The notes: generated from the letters alone by a model not told the origin. Positions 1-13,123 are shown, counted from the first letter of the stretch. The stretch is DNA of 64,000 bases from Acanthosepion esculentum (GCA_964036315.1 OZ038482.1:15600882-15664881), one strand, 5' to 3'. Program-made: numbers and translations.

Positions 1-1154
1 TCAATCTTGCCGAAGAGAAAAAAAAACAAGGCTAATAATTAAACTATTCAAATGCTACTAAAAGCGAAATGGATGAGGATATTGGTTACAACAATTTAGC
101 GAAAAATGATTGTCTATGGAATTTACATACTTGCGCAGATTTATTGAAACAAAACGAATAATTTTTCCCTTTTTTTTTTCATATTTTTCCAATGAAACAT
201 GATCCAGTGTACATGTTAGTACTTCGTATGCACATTCGACAAAGTCATTCCTTGAAGATTGATGAGACGTTCTCGATTAGATTTAAATCAGGAGAGTTTC
301 CGGGCCAGTCCATAGTACTTTGATTTGCTCACTGGTAAGCCTTGCCAGTGTGTTTGTGCAGCGTTACAATTTTCGTACGCTTTCTTGGAGTAACGTCCAT
401 CGCAGACAATGACCGTAGGACAACTAATCGACCGTCGAGACAGTAGTGTCTGGTCGTGATGAACATCGGATGCAATCATGGATGACTCAGTATTTTTCAA
501 GGTCAAATAAATTTCATCATACAGCCGAAAACAGATTCATATTACTGCACACCACTGCAAATGACCTAATCTGAGGAAAAAATAGTAATCGATTACACCC
601 TCTTCCTCGAGTGGGTCTAAAACCGACAGAATAGTGAAAGAAAGTAAACTAAAGCAGTTATTTCAATTAATTTGTACACGGGTGTATCTATGAATACAAA
701 TTATAAAATTGGACTGAAAATTATTTTTAATGTTCAGCATGACTGTCTCTTACATTGAAATTTCTGCTTTGTCTCCATTTTGTCTTTGGTACTTACCATT
801 AATATTTTTTCCAGCGATGCTATTTATTCTTAGATGTATCCCCGTAGTGCCGGTTTTGGTCGACACATGCATGGACTATATTTCAACACGTCAACAATTA
901 ATGTGTTAATATGGGCATTTAAAAAGTTCCGGTATGACATCAATAGCAATGGCAGATGCGTAGAAATAGCCAGACCATCCATTTAAATTCAGCAAAATGG
1001 TACTCACCACAGATGATACCTCCAGTACGAAGGTTCATATACTTGAACGTCAAACAAGTTTCAAAATTATGTCAGTTAGTACATTGTAAGTGTGACAACG
1101 ATCTCATATTTTCCCGTCATACACGTGGAACCATTCCTCTTTTTCTAAGTGCTA
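1..1154. other. No recognisable gene
   Basis: AT-rich sequence with only short open frames and no recognised domain, RNA gene or repeat unit. The short frames at 288-506 (minus) and 956-1165 (plus) show no similarity I can name. Confidence 0.6.
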
Positions 1155-2460
1155 TGTTTTGTTAAGGGCGTTGGCGATAATGGCTCTCCACAATTTCCTG
1201 TCTTTAGTAAATTTTAATATTTTTTTTATCTCTCCTAATCCTTGTTCAGCTATCCATTTGCACAAGCTCATTAAGTAGGTTATGCAATATTTCCCTCTAT
1301 CCATTTTGCCGTAAGTGTCAAATTTCATCTGAGTGTCAAATTTTCCAAGCCCTCTTTTTCTGGTGTTATGTATAAGTTCTTTTTTGTTTCCATTTTCTCT
1401 AAAACTCTGTCATTGCACAGATATTCCTCCATGGTATTCTCAGCATCCTTCTGTAGAGCAACATTTTTGTTGTCTCAAGTCTCTTCTTTATATGTGAGGA
1501 GACTGTCGAGCATTCATTGTCATATAGGATGACTGATATTATATAACAGTTCGGCATTCTTTTCTTTATTTCTAACGAAATTTCCTTGTTTCTTAATACT
1601 TTGCTCAGTTTTTGGAAGGCATCTTTCGCTATGCCAATGCACATTCTAATATTGGTGTTGTATTTCACACCCTCTATTAAAACACTTCCGAGATATTTAA
1701 ATTTCTATACTTGTTTGATTTTGATATCTCTGCTTCGGAGGTCGCTTCTTTTGCTGACAAACATACATTTTTAATTTGTTTCTAATGATATTTTCTTGTT
1801 TCTTTATACTTTGATTAGCGTTTAGAAGACATCTTTCGCAACTAGATTTCACCTTTCGGATTTCGATGTCCCATTTTACGTTCTATGTGAAAACAATTCC
1901 CAGATATTTAAATCTTCGTACTTGCTTGATTTTGATATCTCCAATTCGTAGTTCTTGGGTTGTCTCGTTTGCTGAGAACCAATCATTTTTAATTTCTTCA
2001 ATCCTTTCTTCTCGCTTTCCCTTTTGACACCTTCTCTAGCCGTTGGTGTAGTTTTCTGTAATGTCTGTTATCAACACTGACTCATGTTCTTATGTTATTT
2101 TGTCAAAATTGTGACAGCCAATAATAAATCCTGGTGGGACTTCTAGTTCTCTCAGGATCACCTCACTGTAAAGGTTGAATAAGTCTAGTGTCTTTACCCG
2201 CTTTCTATTTCGTGCATTTACTGGAACCATTTTTATCCATATGCAGGCAGTTTGATTCCCTCACAAATTCTGGGTCCTTCTAATACCTTTCCCAAATAAG
2301 TCAAGCTTACTTAGCAGTTCAATTAGTTCTTTGTGTTGAACCTTATCAAATGCTTTTGCATAATTTATAAAACATAAGTCCGATGGGAAGACACCTTAAG
2401 CCACTTTCTAGTTTTGTGTCTTAATGGAATTTATTTGCTCTTTTTCATTGTGCCGTGTCC
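1155..2460 (-). pseudogene. Broken LINE reverse transcriptase (RT to C-terminus)
   Basis: Read on the minus strand, this stretch carries the second half of a non-LTR retrotransposon polyprotein. Pieces in shifting frames read NYAKAFDKVQHKELIELLSK (RT core, about 2310-2390), then DLFNLYSE and ELRIGDIKIKQVRRFKYLG (about 1900-2190), then IAKDAFQKLSKVLRN and MLLYRRMLRIPW (1399-1668), and finally a C-terminus containing DRKLWRAIIANAL at about 1165-1210. Many stops and frameshifts separate them, and the catalytic YADD region is degraded. This is an old, 5'-truncated copy that was never a host gene. The exact clade (RTE-like or another) cannot be set by eye. Confidence 0.8.
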
Positions 2461-2660
2461 TTTCATGTAGTGGGCGATCATGACTCTCCACAATTTCATA
2501 TTCTTTGTAGTTCTTAGTAAATTTTGTCTTTTTGCTATCTTTCCTCATCCGTGGTCTGCTAACCATTTACACAAGCTCGTTAGGTAGCCTGTGTAATTTT
2601 TTTGTCCCTCTTGCCTCCAATATGTCTTGTGTGTGCCAAATTCTCTGAGCCCACTTTCCT
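2440..2660 (-). pseudogene. Second LINE 3' end of the same family
   Basis: About 200 bp on the minus strand repeat the C-terminal coding end seen at 1170-1330: the same order of stretches for the 'kDRKLWRA' end, the TWC-rich 'CKWL' part and the glycine-rich segment before it. It lies directly upstream, in element orientation, of the longer LINE fragment. Two copies of one family are therefore juxtaposed. Confidence 0.65.
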
Positions 2661-2899
2661 CATTATTGATTTTATTAACGTTTCATTTGTAATATTCAAT
2701 AAGACAAACTATTAACATTACCGTTCTTTGTATTTAACGACAAGCAAATTTCTAAAATTCTGTTTAAATTACAATAAATGGTTTTCAGATGATAAAAGAT
2801 TTAAACGAAAACAAACAGAAAGGTATAAAATAAAATATCTTTTATTAAATGTAAAAATATCTTCACGAAGTTTGTTTCAAAAGATTACTGAGGCTAATG

Positions 2900-3025
2900 C
2901 ATTTTACATGCCATATGTTCACATACATGCACGCAGAAACATATATGTCAGATGTTCACATACATTCATATATACACATACACGTTATATGTTCACATAC
3001 ATGCACATACACACATAAATGCAGC

Positions 3026-3061
<36 letters not shown>

Positions 3062-3114
3062 ATGTGTGTGTGCGTGTGCGCGAGTGTGCGTGTGCGCGTG
3101 TGTGCGTGTGTGTG
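2900..3114. repeat. ACATAC-rich minisatellite followed by (TA)n(TG)n
   Basis: Imperfect repeats of a 'gttcacatacatgcac' type (2905-3020) run into a (TA)n tract and a (TG)n tract with CG interruptions. Open frames across it ([10 protein letters not shown]) are artefacts of simple sequence. Confidence 0.9.
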
Positions 3115-3420
3115 ATACTAGCAGAAGTACCTAACATTATGCGGGTTTCTAACTGAATTAAGTACAGTTCAATGAATTCACTGCATTTTTATATCAATTG
3201 ATTAAAATGAAGCTTACATTCTTTGGTTAGTTTAGTGAGACTGATTACGTCAGAAGAGATCATTTAAATAAAATCTTGAAAGAATTCTAATTTACATTTA
3301 TCAAAATTGAAAATAGAGAAAAAAATAAACACAAATAAATAAATATAGGAAAGAAAATAAGATCCAATTCTCAATTAAAGAAAAATTCCTGGAAAGAATC
3401 ATTTTTCTCTCTCAAATTAT

Positions 3421-3690
3421 TGCCCGTCCTGGGTATAACGATAAACTACATCCGCATCCTGGGTAAGACGATAAACTATGTCCAGCAGCAAGGCCTCTGT
3501 TCAAGAGGTTTTGAGGAGAGTGGGACTACCTCTTAATTGCTGATGTTCCCAGGTCCCCCCCTAACCCGGGGTGGTAGCACCTATTAGGGTCCCAGCTATG
3601 GGCAAATAGTTAACCACGAAACTGGGGTAAAAGCATTATAAAAGTGTAAAATAGGTTTTAATACCAGAAATACTTTGTAAAACTTATTAC
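3421..3690 (+). repeat. Dispersed repeat R1, copy 1
   Basis: A block running from the 'cctgggtaagacgataaac' segment through 'ttgctgatgttcccaggtcc' to 'ggtattaa'-like text recurs at 31089-31196 (same strand, shorter) and 43060-43370 (opposite strand). It is interspersed and not tandem. No coding potential is seen. It is probably the end or leader of a retroelement, since one copy sits directly beside a LINE fragment. Confidence 0.75.
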
Positions 3691-3980
3691 CAGCAATAAA
3701 TTTTTGAAGGAAAAAAATTATTACAAGGAAAAAAACATTTTTGAAAAAAAAATTGTTACCAACAATGTTTTTTAAAAAATAAATATTACCAGCAATAATT
3801 CTTGAAAAAAAAATATTACCAACAAGACGTTTTGAAAAAAAATAATACCAGCAATATATGTTTGAAACAAATATTACCAGCAAAACATTTAGAAAAAAAA
3901 TTATTACCAACAATACATTTTTAAGGAAAAATATTACCAGGAATTTATTTGATAAAATAAAATATTTCCAGCAATAAAAA
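3680..3980. repeat. 'taccagcaata' minisatellite
   Basis: Degenerate units of about 35-40 bp, each with an accagcaata or accaacaa core followed by an A-rich run. Similar units on the opposite strand occur at 23128-23260 inside another repeat. The minus-strand frame at 3596-3913 is low complexity. Confidence 0.8.
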
Positions 3981-4605
3981 TGTTGTCGGTATTAAATAAC
4001 CCATTGAGGTTGATATGGCGTAGAACAAAATAAACCAAACCAATATAAACCAAAGAATACATATTCTATTCATACGAATTTATCCTAAAAATGTTGTCGG
4101 CATTAAATAACCCATTGAGGTTGATATGTCGTAAAACAAAATAAACCAAACCAATATAAACCAAAGAATACATATTCTATTCATACGAATTTATCCTAAA
4201 AATGTTGTCGGCATTAAATAACCCATTGAGGTTGATATGCCGTAAAACAAAATAAACCAAACCAATATAAACCAAAGAATACATATTCTATTCATACGAA
4301 TTTATCCTAAAAATGTTGTCGGCATTAAATAACCCATTGAGGTTGATATGTCGTAAAACAAAATAAACCAAACCAATATAAACCAAAGAATACATATTCT
4401 ATTCATACGAATTTATCCTAAAAATGTTGTCGGCATTAAATAACCCATTGAGGTTGATATGTCGTAAAACAAAATAAACCAAACCAATATAAACCAAAGA
4501 ATACATATTCTATTCATACGAATTTATCCTAAAAATGTTGTCGGCATTAAATAACCCATTGAGGTTGATATGTCGTAAAACAAAATAAACCAAACCAATC
4601 CAAAC
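3976..4605 (+). repeat. 111-bp tandem array, about 5.6 units
   Basis: The marker tgttgtcgg occurs at 3981, 4092, 4203, 4314, 4425 and 4536, so the period is exactly 111 bp. Units are almost identical: one or two substitutions near 'gatatg[gct]cgta'. Each unit contains the segment 'cattctattcatacgaat' and ends in A-rich 'aaacaaaataaacc'. A diverged single unit lies at 40320-40432, directly after a LINE C-terminus, so the array looks like an amplified LINE 3' tail. Confidence 0.9.
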
Positions 4606-5083
4606 CAAATTATTGCAATGCCTTTACACAATTACTCTTTACAATTACTCAAATCCATTTTAATCAACTACGATATGCAATTTTTGCCCATCATTTATTT
4701 CTACTCTTAGCTTTTCCAAGGACTAAATTGACAAAGTGTATTTGAGTAAAGATTTTGTACTCTCCTTTCTAAATCTGTTTCCCTTGCTGTTAACCATTTA
4801 GCCATCAGCTGATATTTAAAAACAAATGATTATTTCGAAACCTACAAATAGGACGCGCTTCCGTTTTATGCAATTCGTGTAAAACGATTTGCCTATTTGC
4901 ACTTTTGGATGGAAATAAGAGTTTTAAACGAAAAGTCATCTGCAGAGACCATCGAGGTCAGTTACACAAAACAATCTTTATCTTCAATTCAATTTATACT
5001 TATAGACTCATTTTCAGCCTCCTCGGACATAGCAATTTGGTCGGTCATGAGGCGTGGACTGGCAAACGAACGCTGGCTTCATA

Positions 5084-5780
<697 letters not shown>

Positions 5781-7014
5781 GATCAGTGAAGGTAACAGAT
5801 TTTTGTAGCTACTGTCTCGCCAAGTAGATATGAAAGATTGGTTTGCCAAAGTTCTCATTCACCCTCCCCCACTATTCTTTGCCAAACGGGTAAACACGCA
5901 TATGCATAAACACACTTAGACACACAAAAACACACGTAAATACACACAAACACACGTAAATACATATACAAAAACACACTCTCACACGCACACACACACA
6001 CACACTTGTACACACACACCCGTGTGAGATGTATCAGTAAAGTCTATGAGAGCGTGCCTGCGCGCGGGTACAAACGCGCGTGTCTGTGCCTACTCTTACA
6101 CATCAGTCGGTGCGAGTATGCGGTGTACGATAGTGGTTTACTAAAATTAGGTGAATTTGATACCTGATTAAATAGTCAAAATGAAAGTAGGAAGATTGTG
6201 TCGTTTTTTTATAATGTAGAGAGGCTGACTGCCTTGAAAATCTGTATTTGAAACTGTACCTATCACTCTGGATGGAACTCCAGCTACCCGTCCCAGCGGG
6301 GAAAAAACGTAATTAACTCAGATATTTTGCGTGACAGTGGCAACCACCGATGCCGTTTTACGCATTCTGCGCATGCCTGAAACCCAACAAAACATGGTGA
6401 CTTGTCTTAGGTTGCGCTCTGCAACATAATCAAAACGAGAAACCTGAACGTAGAGGAAAGATTAGAGGAAAATATGCAAAGAGGCAGAGAAATAAAAAGA
6501 TAAGAGAACCATATTGTTGGTTTGTTACGTTCGATGCGAAGATAGAGGGAAGGAGAGTAAGTCTCGAGAAAACTGAACTAAAATCTCGCTTGATTATCCG
6601 ATCAACTGTCACGTACAATAAACGTGTTTACCTAAACGTACAGAACAGAATCTGGTTAAACAATAGAAGTGAATTAAAAATGAAAAAGAACGTAATTTAA
6701 CGAGAAGTAAAAAAAAAAAAATGAAAGAAATGTTAATAAACAGTAAGATTAGTTCCATTGTATTTTAAATCTGAACTGCGTACATTATTTTTTGAATTGC
6801 CAAACTCTTATTACAACACAGTTATATTCAACAAAGACAAATTTCACTGTCTAGTTATTTTGCTATTAATATGCTTTCTATTAACATGTATTTTATGCGT
6901 CTAACACTGTTATCTCGAAATAGATACCAATAAGAATGTCAAACTATAAGTTAATACAAACAAAAATAATTCCCTTGTCCGCTACACAGCGAATATATCA
7001 GAATTCAAGGTTGA
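5781..7014. other. No recognisable gene
   Basis: CA-rich stretch at 5890-6015, then unremarkable AT-rich DNA. No conserved frame, hairpin or repeat family was recognised. Confidence 0.55.
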
Positions 7015-7150
7015 AATCTCACGAGCTTAAATTTCACGAGCTTAAATTTCACGCGCTTAAATTTCACGAGCTTAAATTACACGCGCTTAAATTTCACGGG
7101 CTTAAAATTCACGCGCTTAAATTTCACGCGCTTAAATTTCACGAGCTTAT
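7015..7150. repeat. 15-bp minisatellite, about nine units
   Basis: Units of the form ttaaatttcacgagc, alternating gagc, gcgc and gggc, are repeated head to tail. Because 15 is a multiple of three, the array stays open and gives a peptide of HELKF/HALKF repeats that has no other support as a gene. Confidence 0.9.
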
Positions 7151-7242
7151 AACTTACATTAAATTGTCAGATCAAGCAAGTGGTGTAGATGAATTCCATG
7201 GCCAATATTGCAAATACACTAAATAATTGACTATTGTAGTAA

Positions 7243-7774
<532 letters not shown>

Positions 7775-7779
7775 TTGTG

Positions 7780-9010
7780 AAATTTGCGATATTTATTGGA
7801 GAGATATAGATATAATCAATATGGATTTAAAGAATAATACAGTATAGTGTGTGTCAGGTTGACTCTTCAATGTGATCTGTATATCTAAAAACAGCTCTGA
7901 ATTTTCTGTCTTAACATTTTCTGTTATCTTTTCTAATTAATGCAGCTGAGCAACCTTTTACTTCACCCTTTATCCTTCATTTTTATTATGTATTGAGGCC
8001 ACGTCCCCTTTGTATTCTTTATATCACGTCCATTTTATATCTTCTTTTGATCTTTTCGATGATTCATCTTAATGTTTTCTCGAACACTCTCAACTATTCT
8101 TTGCAAGACAACTAATTTTTACATGTTTTTCAAAATGGTTTCAAGCAATGTTCTTAATGTCCATGTAAAGCCCTCGTACAGCATAGCTGGCCTAATATCC
8201 TATCCTTTAGTCATATAGACTCCATGAAGGAGTATGGTGCCACGGACAAAAATAACACAATACTCAATAGATATCCAATATCAGCCAAACAAGGAAGACC
8301 TGATGATGACCAGTGTACTTGGTCGAAACGTTGTGTCTGTAATAATATCTTTATCAACCAAGATGAGAGTTCGGAATAATACTAGTATAGTGAAGAAATA
8401 TGAAATACATTTTTTGCTTAAAGCTTCTTCGTTGTCAGTTATTCTCAAAAGAGGTATTTTCAAAGAAATTAAAGTAATTCTATTAATTCTCTGGATTTAT
8501 ATGGCATCCTAATCAGCTTAGAAAGGACATATGATTTTATTGCTTGCAATATTAATCCAACTCATTGCCCAGTTTCTCCATTGTTGGTTAAGTATTTTTT
8601 TTATGAAGAAGCCAGTCTCTAGCCCAGCCATCAGTTCAATCCAATGTATTCATCGACAAAAATTATTAAGAAATAAATTTTCATTTACTTCTTTTGTGAT
8701 ATTGACTTTAAGGTTGTATTTTGGTTTCTATTTCAGCCGACGTTCTTAATATTCTGCATCTTTTCTCTCTGTATGCACTCGCAACACCTGCATTTTCAAA
8801 TATTTCCTTCCATGTCGATTCACTTTTCTTACTTATAACTCTATTAAGTTTTTTTTCAGATATCTTTTTGCGACATTATTAAAGTCTGCATTTCCTCTGG
8901 TTACATTGCGAATGTTTTCAATTTATTTTTATTCTTTGTATTTTCCTATATTCCCTGATCAACCTTTTAGCAATTTCCAATATTGGATCGTATATATTTC
9001 TTACAGTCCA
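7780..9010. other. No recognisable gene apart from the motif at 8296-8340
   Basis: Mostly T-rich sequence on the plus strand. Short frames (8234-8512, 8531-8749) show no recognised domain. Confidence 0.5.
8296..8340 (+). ncRNA. Hammerhead-ribozyme-like motif (PLE-associated type)
   Basis: CTGATGA at 8300-8306 is followed by GACC (8308-8311), a 9-nt loop, GGTC (8321-8324) and GAAAC. The AGAC before the core (8296-8299) can pair with GTCT at 8335-8338, giving a short stem I. A very short stem III is typical of the minimal type I hammerheads known from Penelope-like elements. One extra T lies between CTGATGA and stem II, and the cleavage-site triplet is not canonical, so this is a candidate or relic rather than a proven ribozyme. 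Confidence 0.4.
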
Positions 9011-9013
9011 TGA

Positions 9014-9016
<3 letters not shown>

Positions 9017-9077
<61 letters not shown>

Positions 9078-9078
9078 G

Positions 9079-9114
<36 letters not shown>

Positions 9115-9170
9115 AATGTTACGCTCTTAGTTGTCAATGCACTTAATTTAACAATTTACCCATCGCAACT

Positions 9171-9208
<38 letters not shown>
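9017..9208. repeat. Microsatellites (CTAT)n, (CT)n, (TA)n
   Basis: (CTAT)n at 9017-9078, (CT)n at 9080-9114, (TA)n at 9171-9208. Confidence 0.95.
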
Positions 9209-9212
<4 letters not shown>

Positions 9213-9259
9213 TGTGTTTGTGTGTGTGTGCGTGAAGAGAGAGAAAGGTATATTAAAAA

Positions 9260-9700
9260 ATGCTTTCACACTGGTGCGGCTTTTTTACAAGACAAGAATA
9301 AACGTCCATGAAAACATGTTTTTGAGTTATTAAGCTTAAAGCAAGTTTTACCGTAGATGCCACTTTGTTGCCACATGGACGAGGTTACATTTGTCTTTCG
9401 TGTACATTTGTGGCTAGACTGTCTTCAATGTTTAACGTGTGTAGTAATGGGTTAACTGAGAAATGTTACGTCTAATAATGGCAGGATATTCAGTTTGCAT
9501 TTCCAGATCGAAGGTAGTCGAGTCATCCAACCTTTGCCGCTGTTTATCGTCGCGTTACCGAGACAGGATCCGTGTCACCACAAACTATGAATCGAGGAAG
9601 ACCGAGATCCGCTCGTACGCCTGAACACGAAAGACACATTCTTGATCCAGGTATCAGCATACGTCAAGTAGCCTTACTCAAAATTGATCGCTGCTTTTAA
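9260..9700 (+). mobile_element. 5' fragment of a DDE transposon (same family as 14800-17262)
   Basis: From 'gttttaccgtagatgccac' onward the text follows 14925-15285: the same leader, the same decayed helix-turn-helix coding region (shared stretches such as 'tgctgtttatcgtcg' and 'accacaaactatg'), and the same 'cacattct' just before the point where the other copy is interrupted. After about 9700 the similarity is lost into a different repeat and a LINE end. This copy is truncated and carries stops. Confidence 0.75.
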
Positions 9701-9745
9701 CTATTGAATTAATGTTTAAGCTCACCTTTTAAAAGTTCAACGATA
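9683..9745. repeat. Short dispersed repeat shared with 36972-37036 (inverted)
   Basis: About 60 bp around 'caaaattgatcgctgc' and 'accttttaaaagttcaacga' recur in reverse complement at 36972-37036. The block sits at the junction between the transposon fragment and the LINE end. Confidence 0.7.
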
Positions 9746-9764
9746 ATTCTTCTGTTGCCACTTA

Positions 9765-10451
9765 ATCGATCCTCCAAATCTATAAATCGACCATTCGCCC
9801 TTGCATGGAGTATTGCTGCCATATATGGTCTGGAGCCCCTGCTGTTTGCCTTAGGGTTCTTCATAAGATCCAGAGACGGATATGCAATGTAATTGGCCCT
9901 GATCTGTCATCTCGTCTGCAGTCGCTCTCTCACAGACGCGACGTTGCCTCGCTCTGTCTTTTTTACAAATACTTTCACGGTAATTGCTCCGAGGAGCTGC
10001 TTTCGCTGCTCCCTAGGCCTCATGAATTTAAACGTCCTACGAGGCTGGCATCCCGTTCCCACCCCTTCACCGTTGAAACTGTAAGATGTAGACGTCTCTT
10101 CTACTCCAATAGCATCATGTCTCGCACATCTCGCCTGTGGAACTCCCTTCCCTATTCCTGTTTCCCTGACAAATACAAGCTCCAACTATTTAAGTGTAAC
10201 GTCAATCGACATCTCCAGTTGCCTTGATCTATCCACTTCCCTTCTCCACATCCTTTCACCTTTCATTCCTATCTGCTCTCGCTCCAAATCTTCTGTAACC
10301 CCCTTGCCTTGATCGATCCACTATCTTTCTCCACATCCTCTCCTTTACCACTCCTATCTACTCTTCCTCCAAAATTTCTGTAACCCCTTGCGTGCTAGTG
10401 GCCTCCAGCCTTGCTTGGGGTGATAAGCTTAAAAAAAAAAAAAAAAAAAAA
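9765..10451 (+). mobile_element. 5'-truncated LINE 3' end with poly(A)
   Basis: An uninterrupted reading frame at 9805-10227 (140 residues) is the C-terminal end of a non-LTR retrotransposon ORF2. It contains MEYCCHIWSGAP, VLHKIQRRICNVIGPDL, ASLCLFYKYFHGNC, SRTSRLWNSLP and FKCNVNRHLQLP, then a stop. The 3' UTR ends with ACCCCTTGCGTGCTAGTGGC, then a CTTGCTTGGGGTGA hairpin segment, then about 22 A's (10430-10451). The same C-terminus and 3' UTR recur at 20405-20932 (plus) and at 23500-24230, 33990-34520 and 62580-64000 (minus). The open frame and clean poly(A) suggest one of the younger copies here. Confidence 0.9.
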
Positions 10452-10496
10452 CTTAAAGTCGATTTGATCTACGTAGTACCTTATTTTCGTACAAAT

Positions 10497-10715
10497 TGTC
10501 AGTTATGTACCATACGTGATATACGCTTAGGCGATCATGTATCTTTCGATACATGACTGACGAGGCAAATCTTTTTCCCGCAGTAGCTTGCCATTTCTTT
10601 CTGCGGTAGACCAGTTGACATCCAAGGCTATAGAACCCAGTCCGTCCTGCAATTTGCCCATAGCAGGAGGGAGGATTCATACCTTTCCCAAGGGTATTAG
10701 CAAGTCCAGTAGCTG
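10497..10715 (-). mobile_element. tRNA-SINE body fragment (SINE-A), head missing
   Basis: The sequence from 'acgcttaggcgatcatgtat' to 'aggattcatacctttcc' matches 14066-14245, where a complete tRNA-like head follows. The head is not present here, so this is a truncated minus-strand copy. Open frames across it are not genes. Confidence 0.75.
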
Positions 10716-10799
10716 TCATCGTTCTTTCCAGTATGGACGGAGGTTTCCTTGATAACCTTCTATTTGAAGTAGTGTGGAATGTTACCACCTTGATTACGT

Positions 10800-11720
10800 C
10801 ATTATTTTCTCTTCGAGTTACATGTGTGCTATCCATTTCAGTTCTTTTGCTTCTTTTGATTCAAGTGATGTGGTTTCTATTATTTTGATAAAGTTCGTTA
10901 TGATTGTGCAGCGCCAGTCCACAATCTCGAAAAAAGAATGATCTTTGTCACGACCTCAAGCTTTACTCGCTCAAAGCCTTTTTTTACCATTGATCTTACG
11001 AAGCTGTTGTATATAGCTGACAGTTTAGCTATTTCTGAGCGGGTTTGCTGCCATGGATGACATATATATGAAAGTCCCGATGTGACGAGGCTATTTAAGA
11101 ACATGACTTGTGTTTCCAGCTATTGTATAATCTTGTTACTGCTATTTTTCCTTTGCATTTAGTTATAGTTATTTGATATCAAATTACGTTCTGATTTACA
11201 AAGAATGAAGTAGGTTTTGTAAAAAACTCTTTTTCAACAACCTGCAGTTTTTTCATGGTTCTAAGAGACTGTTGCTATCTAGTTCCTATGATGGCGATGA
11301 AGTTTGTAATACTTTACGTGTTGTTTCCATTAATTCATATTACAGATATTTTCTTAATAAAAATGTAACTTTAGAAAATTTTAATGATGCAGAATATTGT
11401 TAAATTTGAATAGGATTGAACGGTAAAATAGGAATTTTACCGTTAAAATCTTTAAAGCAGCAAATAGTCCTCCCTTTCTAAGTAAGTATCGTTTCTATGT
11501 CTCTTGTTCCAGTGCATCTAACATTTTCATCATCTTTTGTTAGAAGATAAAGTGCTGTACATGTGGCGTTGGAATGTTTCTAGATAAGCGCGGAGACTCT
11601 CGTCTTCTCGTGTGTGGTGGCAAGAGCATCTGCCCAGATTAGGCTAATTAACACTTACGAGAAGACAGACATGGCGAGCCTGTAAATATATGGGTGGCAG
11701 ACAAGCCGACACCGATACAG
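10800..11720. other. No recognisable gene
   Basis: Ordinary AT-rich sequence. No domain or repeat was recognised apart from short T-runs. Confidence 0.5.
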
Positions 11721-11753
11721 ATATCTATCTATCTATCTATCTATCTATCTCTT

Positions 11754-11816
<63 letters not shown>

Positions 11817-11834
11817 ATATATATATATATATAT
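11721..11834. repeat. Microsatellites (CTAT)n, (CT)n, (TA)n
   Basis: Consecutive simple tracts directly upstream of the Helitron-like element. Such tracts commonly occupy the 5' part of non-autonomous Helitrons in molluscs. Confidence 0.95.
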
Positions 11835-12655
11835 AAAACAGAGGATGTCTGTGAGTCTGTGTGTCTGTCTGTCTGTGTGATACCTTTTCACTTGAGGTCT
11901 ATCAACCGATTTTGACAAAATTTGGCGCATACATTGTACAATGTAAAAGATAGGTTCTTAGCGTAAAAAATCGATATATTTTTAAAAATCAATAATCGAT
12001 AAAGCCGATCAAAAATCGATGAATGCAACTTTTTTCCTCCTTTTTTATTCAAAGTCGGTATGTAGGTTACTTACATCATGATGAGCTCAACGATACCTAT
12101 TTTTTATTTCTACGCCACTGCGTTTAGCAAAAACGAAATGTCGATTTCAACACAAATTTAAAACGAAAATCTCCCTCACTTTTCAAGCAATCAAATACAA
12201 ACTTCAATAAGTTGATTGTTTAACAGTCATTTAACTAGATAATTGAGTCTAAGTATATCTACGTAAATAGTGAAAAATGGTGAAATTTACTTATTTTTCG
12301 TTGGTCTTCAACCAATTTTCATCAAACTTAACAATTGCTTTATAAATGTATCCTCTTTTACATCCCTGGTAGCACACTGACAAATTGAATTTCAAAAACT
12401 CCAAAATAATTGTAGTCTGAAATAGGTCTTTATGTTGCCTGTTTTACCCCTTCATGTCCTCGGCTAACTTCGATTGAATAAATACAGACTACTTCTGTTA
12501 TATCAGTAACAACATTAATTCAAAGTGTTTTTTAATTAAGGTACTTTAAAGTAATTGAAAAAGATAGATTCTGTTACATCTAAACATGACGCTGTTTTTG
12601 CTCCACTCTAATTGAACGCTTTTTTTCTGATCGACCAGCTGGGTATGGCTGCTAG
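11813..12655 (+). mobile_element. Non-autonomous Helitron-like element
   Basis: The 5' part reads 'tatataaaacagaggatgtc' followed by tctgtgtgtctgtc repeats and 'cgattttgacaaaatttggc', a leader seen in many invertebrate Helitron-like elements. The 3' part ends in 'gggtatggctg' then CTAG followed by T (12652-12656), fitting the CTRR|T Helitron end. No Rep/helicase coding is present. The exact 5' end is hidden in the microsatellite. Confidence 0.55.
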
Positions 12656-12683
12656 TTCGAAATAAAATTTGAAATATAAAACT

Positions 12684-12711
12684 TTCAAATAGTACTAAGG
12701 AGATGAATATA

Positions 12712-12790
<79 letters not shown>

Positions 12791-12812
12791 ATCTCCTTAG
12801 TGCCATTTGAAA

Positions 12813-12813
<1 letters not shown>
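12684..12813. repeat. Inverted repeat with (TA)n core
   Basis: 'tttcaaatagtactaaggag' (12684 onward) is answered in reverse complement by 'ctccttagtgccatttgaaa' (ending about 12813), with 1-2 mismatches. About 80 bp of (TA)n lies between. The arrangement is a hairpin or head-to-head dimer of one terminal sequence. Confidence 0.8.
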
Positions 12814-12877
<64 letters not shown>

Positions 12878-13056
12878 CACATTTCATTAAAAACGACTGA
12901 CAAGGTGCTTTTATTTAGTTTTTTATATAATTTCTCGTGCGATCTAATAAAGTTTTTCTTTTCAGAGGATAAATTATATAAAAATTGTCCGAATGTTCTT
13001 TTTTTTTAGTCGTTTTTAATTAAATGTGCATGAAAGAAGGATTGCTGCCTAAATAC

Positions 13057-13121
<65 letters not shown>
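12814..13121. repeat. PLE-terminus-like sequence between (TA)n tracts
   Basis: (TA)n at 12814-12874 and 13062-13121 flank a segment that on the minus strand encodes a peptide ending SVVFNEMC before the TA tract. The same peptide and TA junction occur at 25020-25050 and, diverged, at 52000-52060 and about 35000-35090. It is interpreted as the end of a Penelope-like element. Confidence 0.6.

Positions 13122-13123
<2 letters not shown>

Noticed and set aside
3976..4605. CRISPR-like regular repeats
   Set aside because: The whole 111-bp unit is repeated with no variable spacers, and the context is a eukaryotic retroelement-rich genome.
6936..7226. HELKFHALKF repeat protein
   Set aside because: It is the translation of a 15-bp minisatellite with no codon-level sign of selection.
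9907..10185. Antisense open frames over LINE ends (also 20504-20764, 63328-63624)
   Set aside because: They mirror the conserved LINE coding strand. The sense frame carries the recognisable protein motifs.
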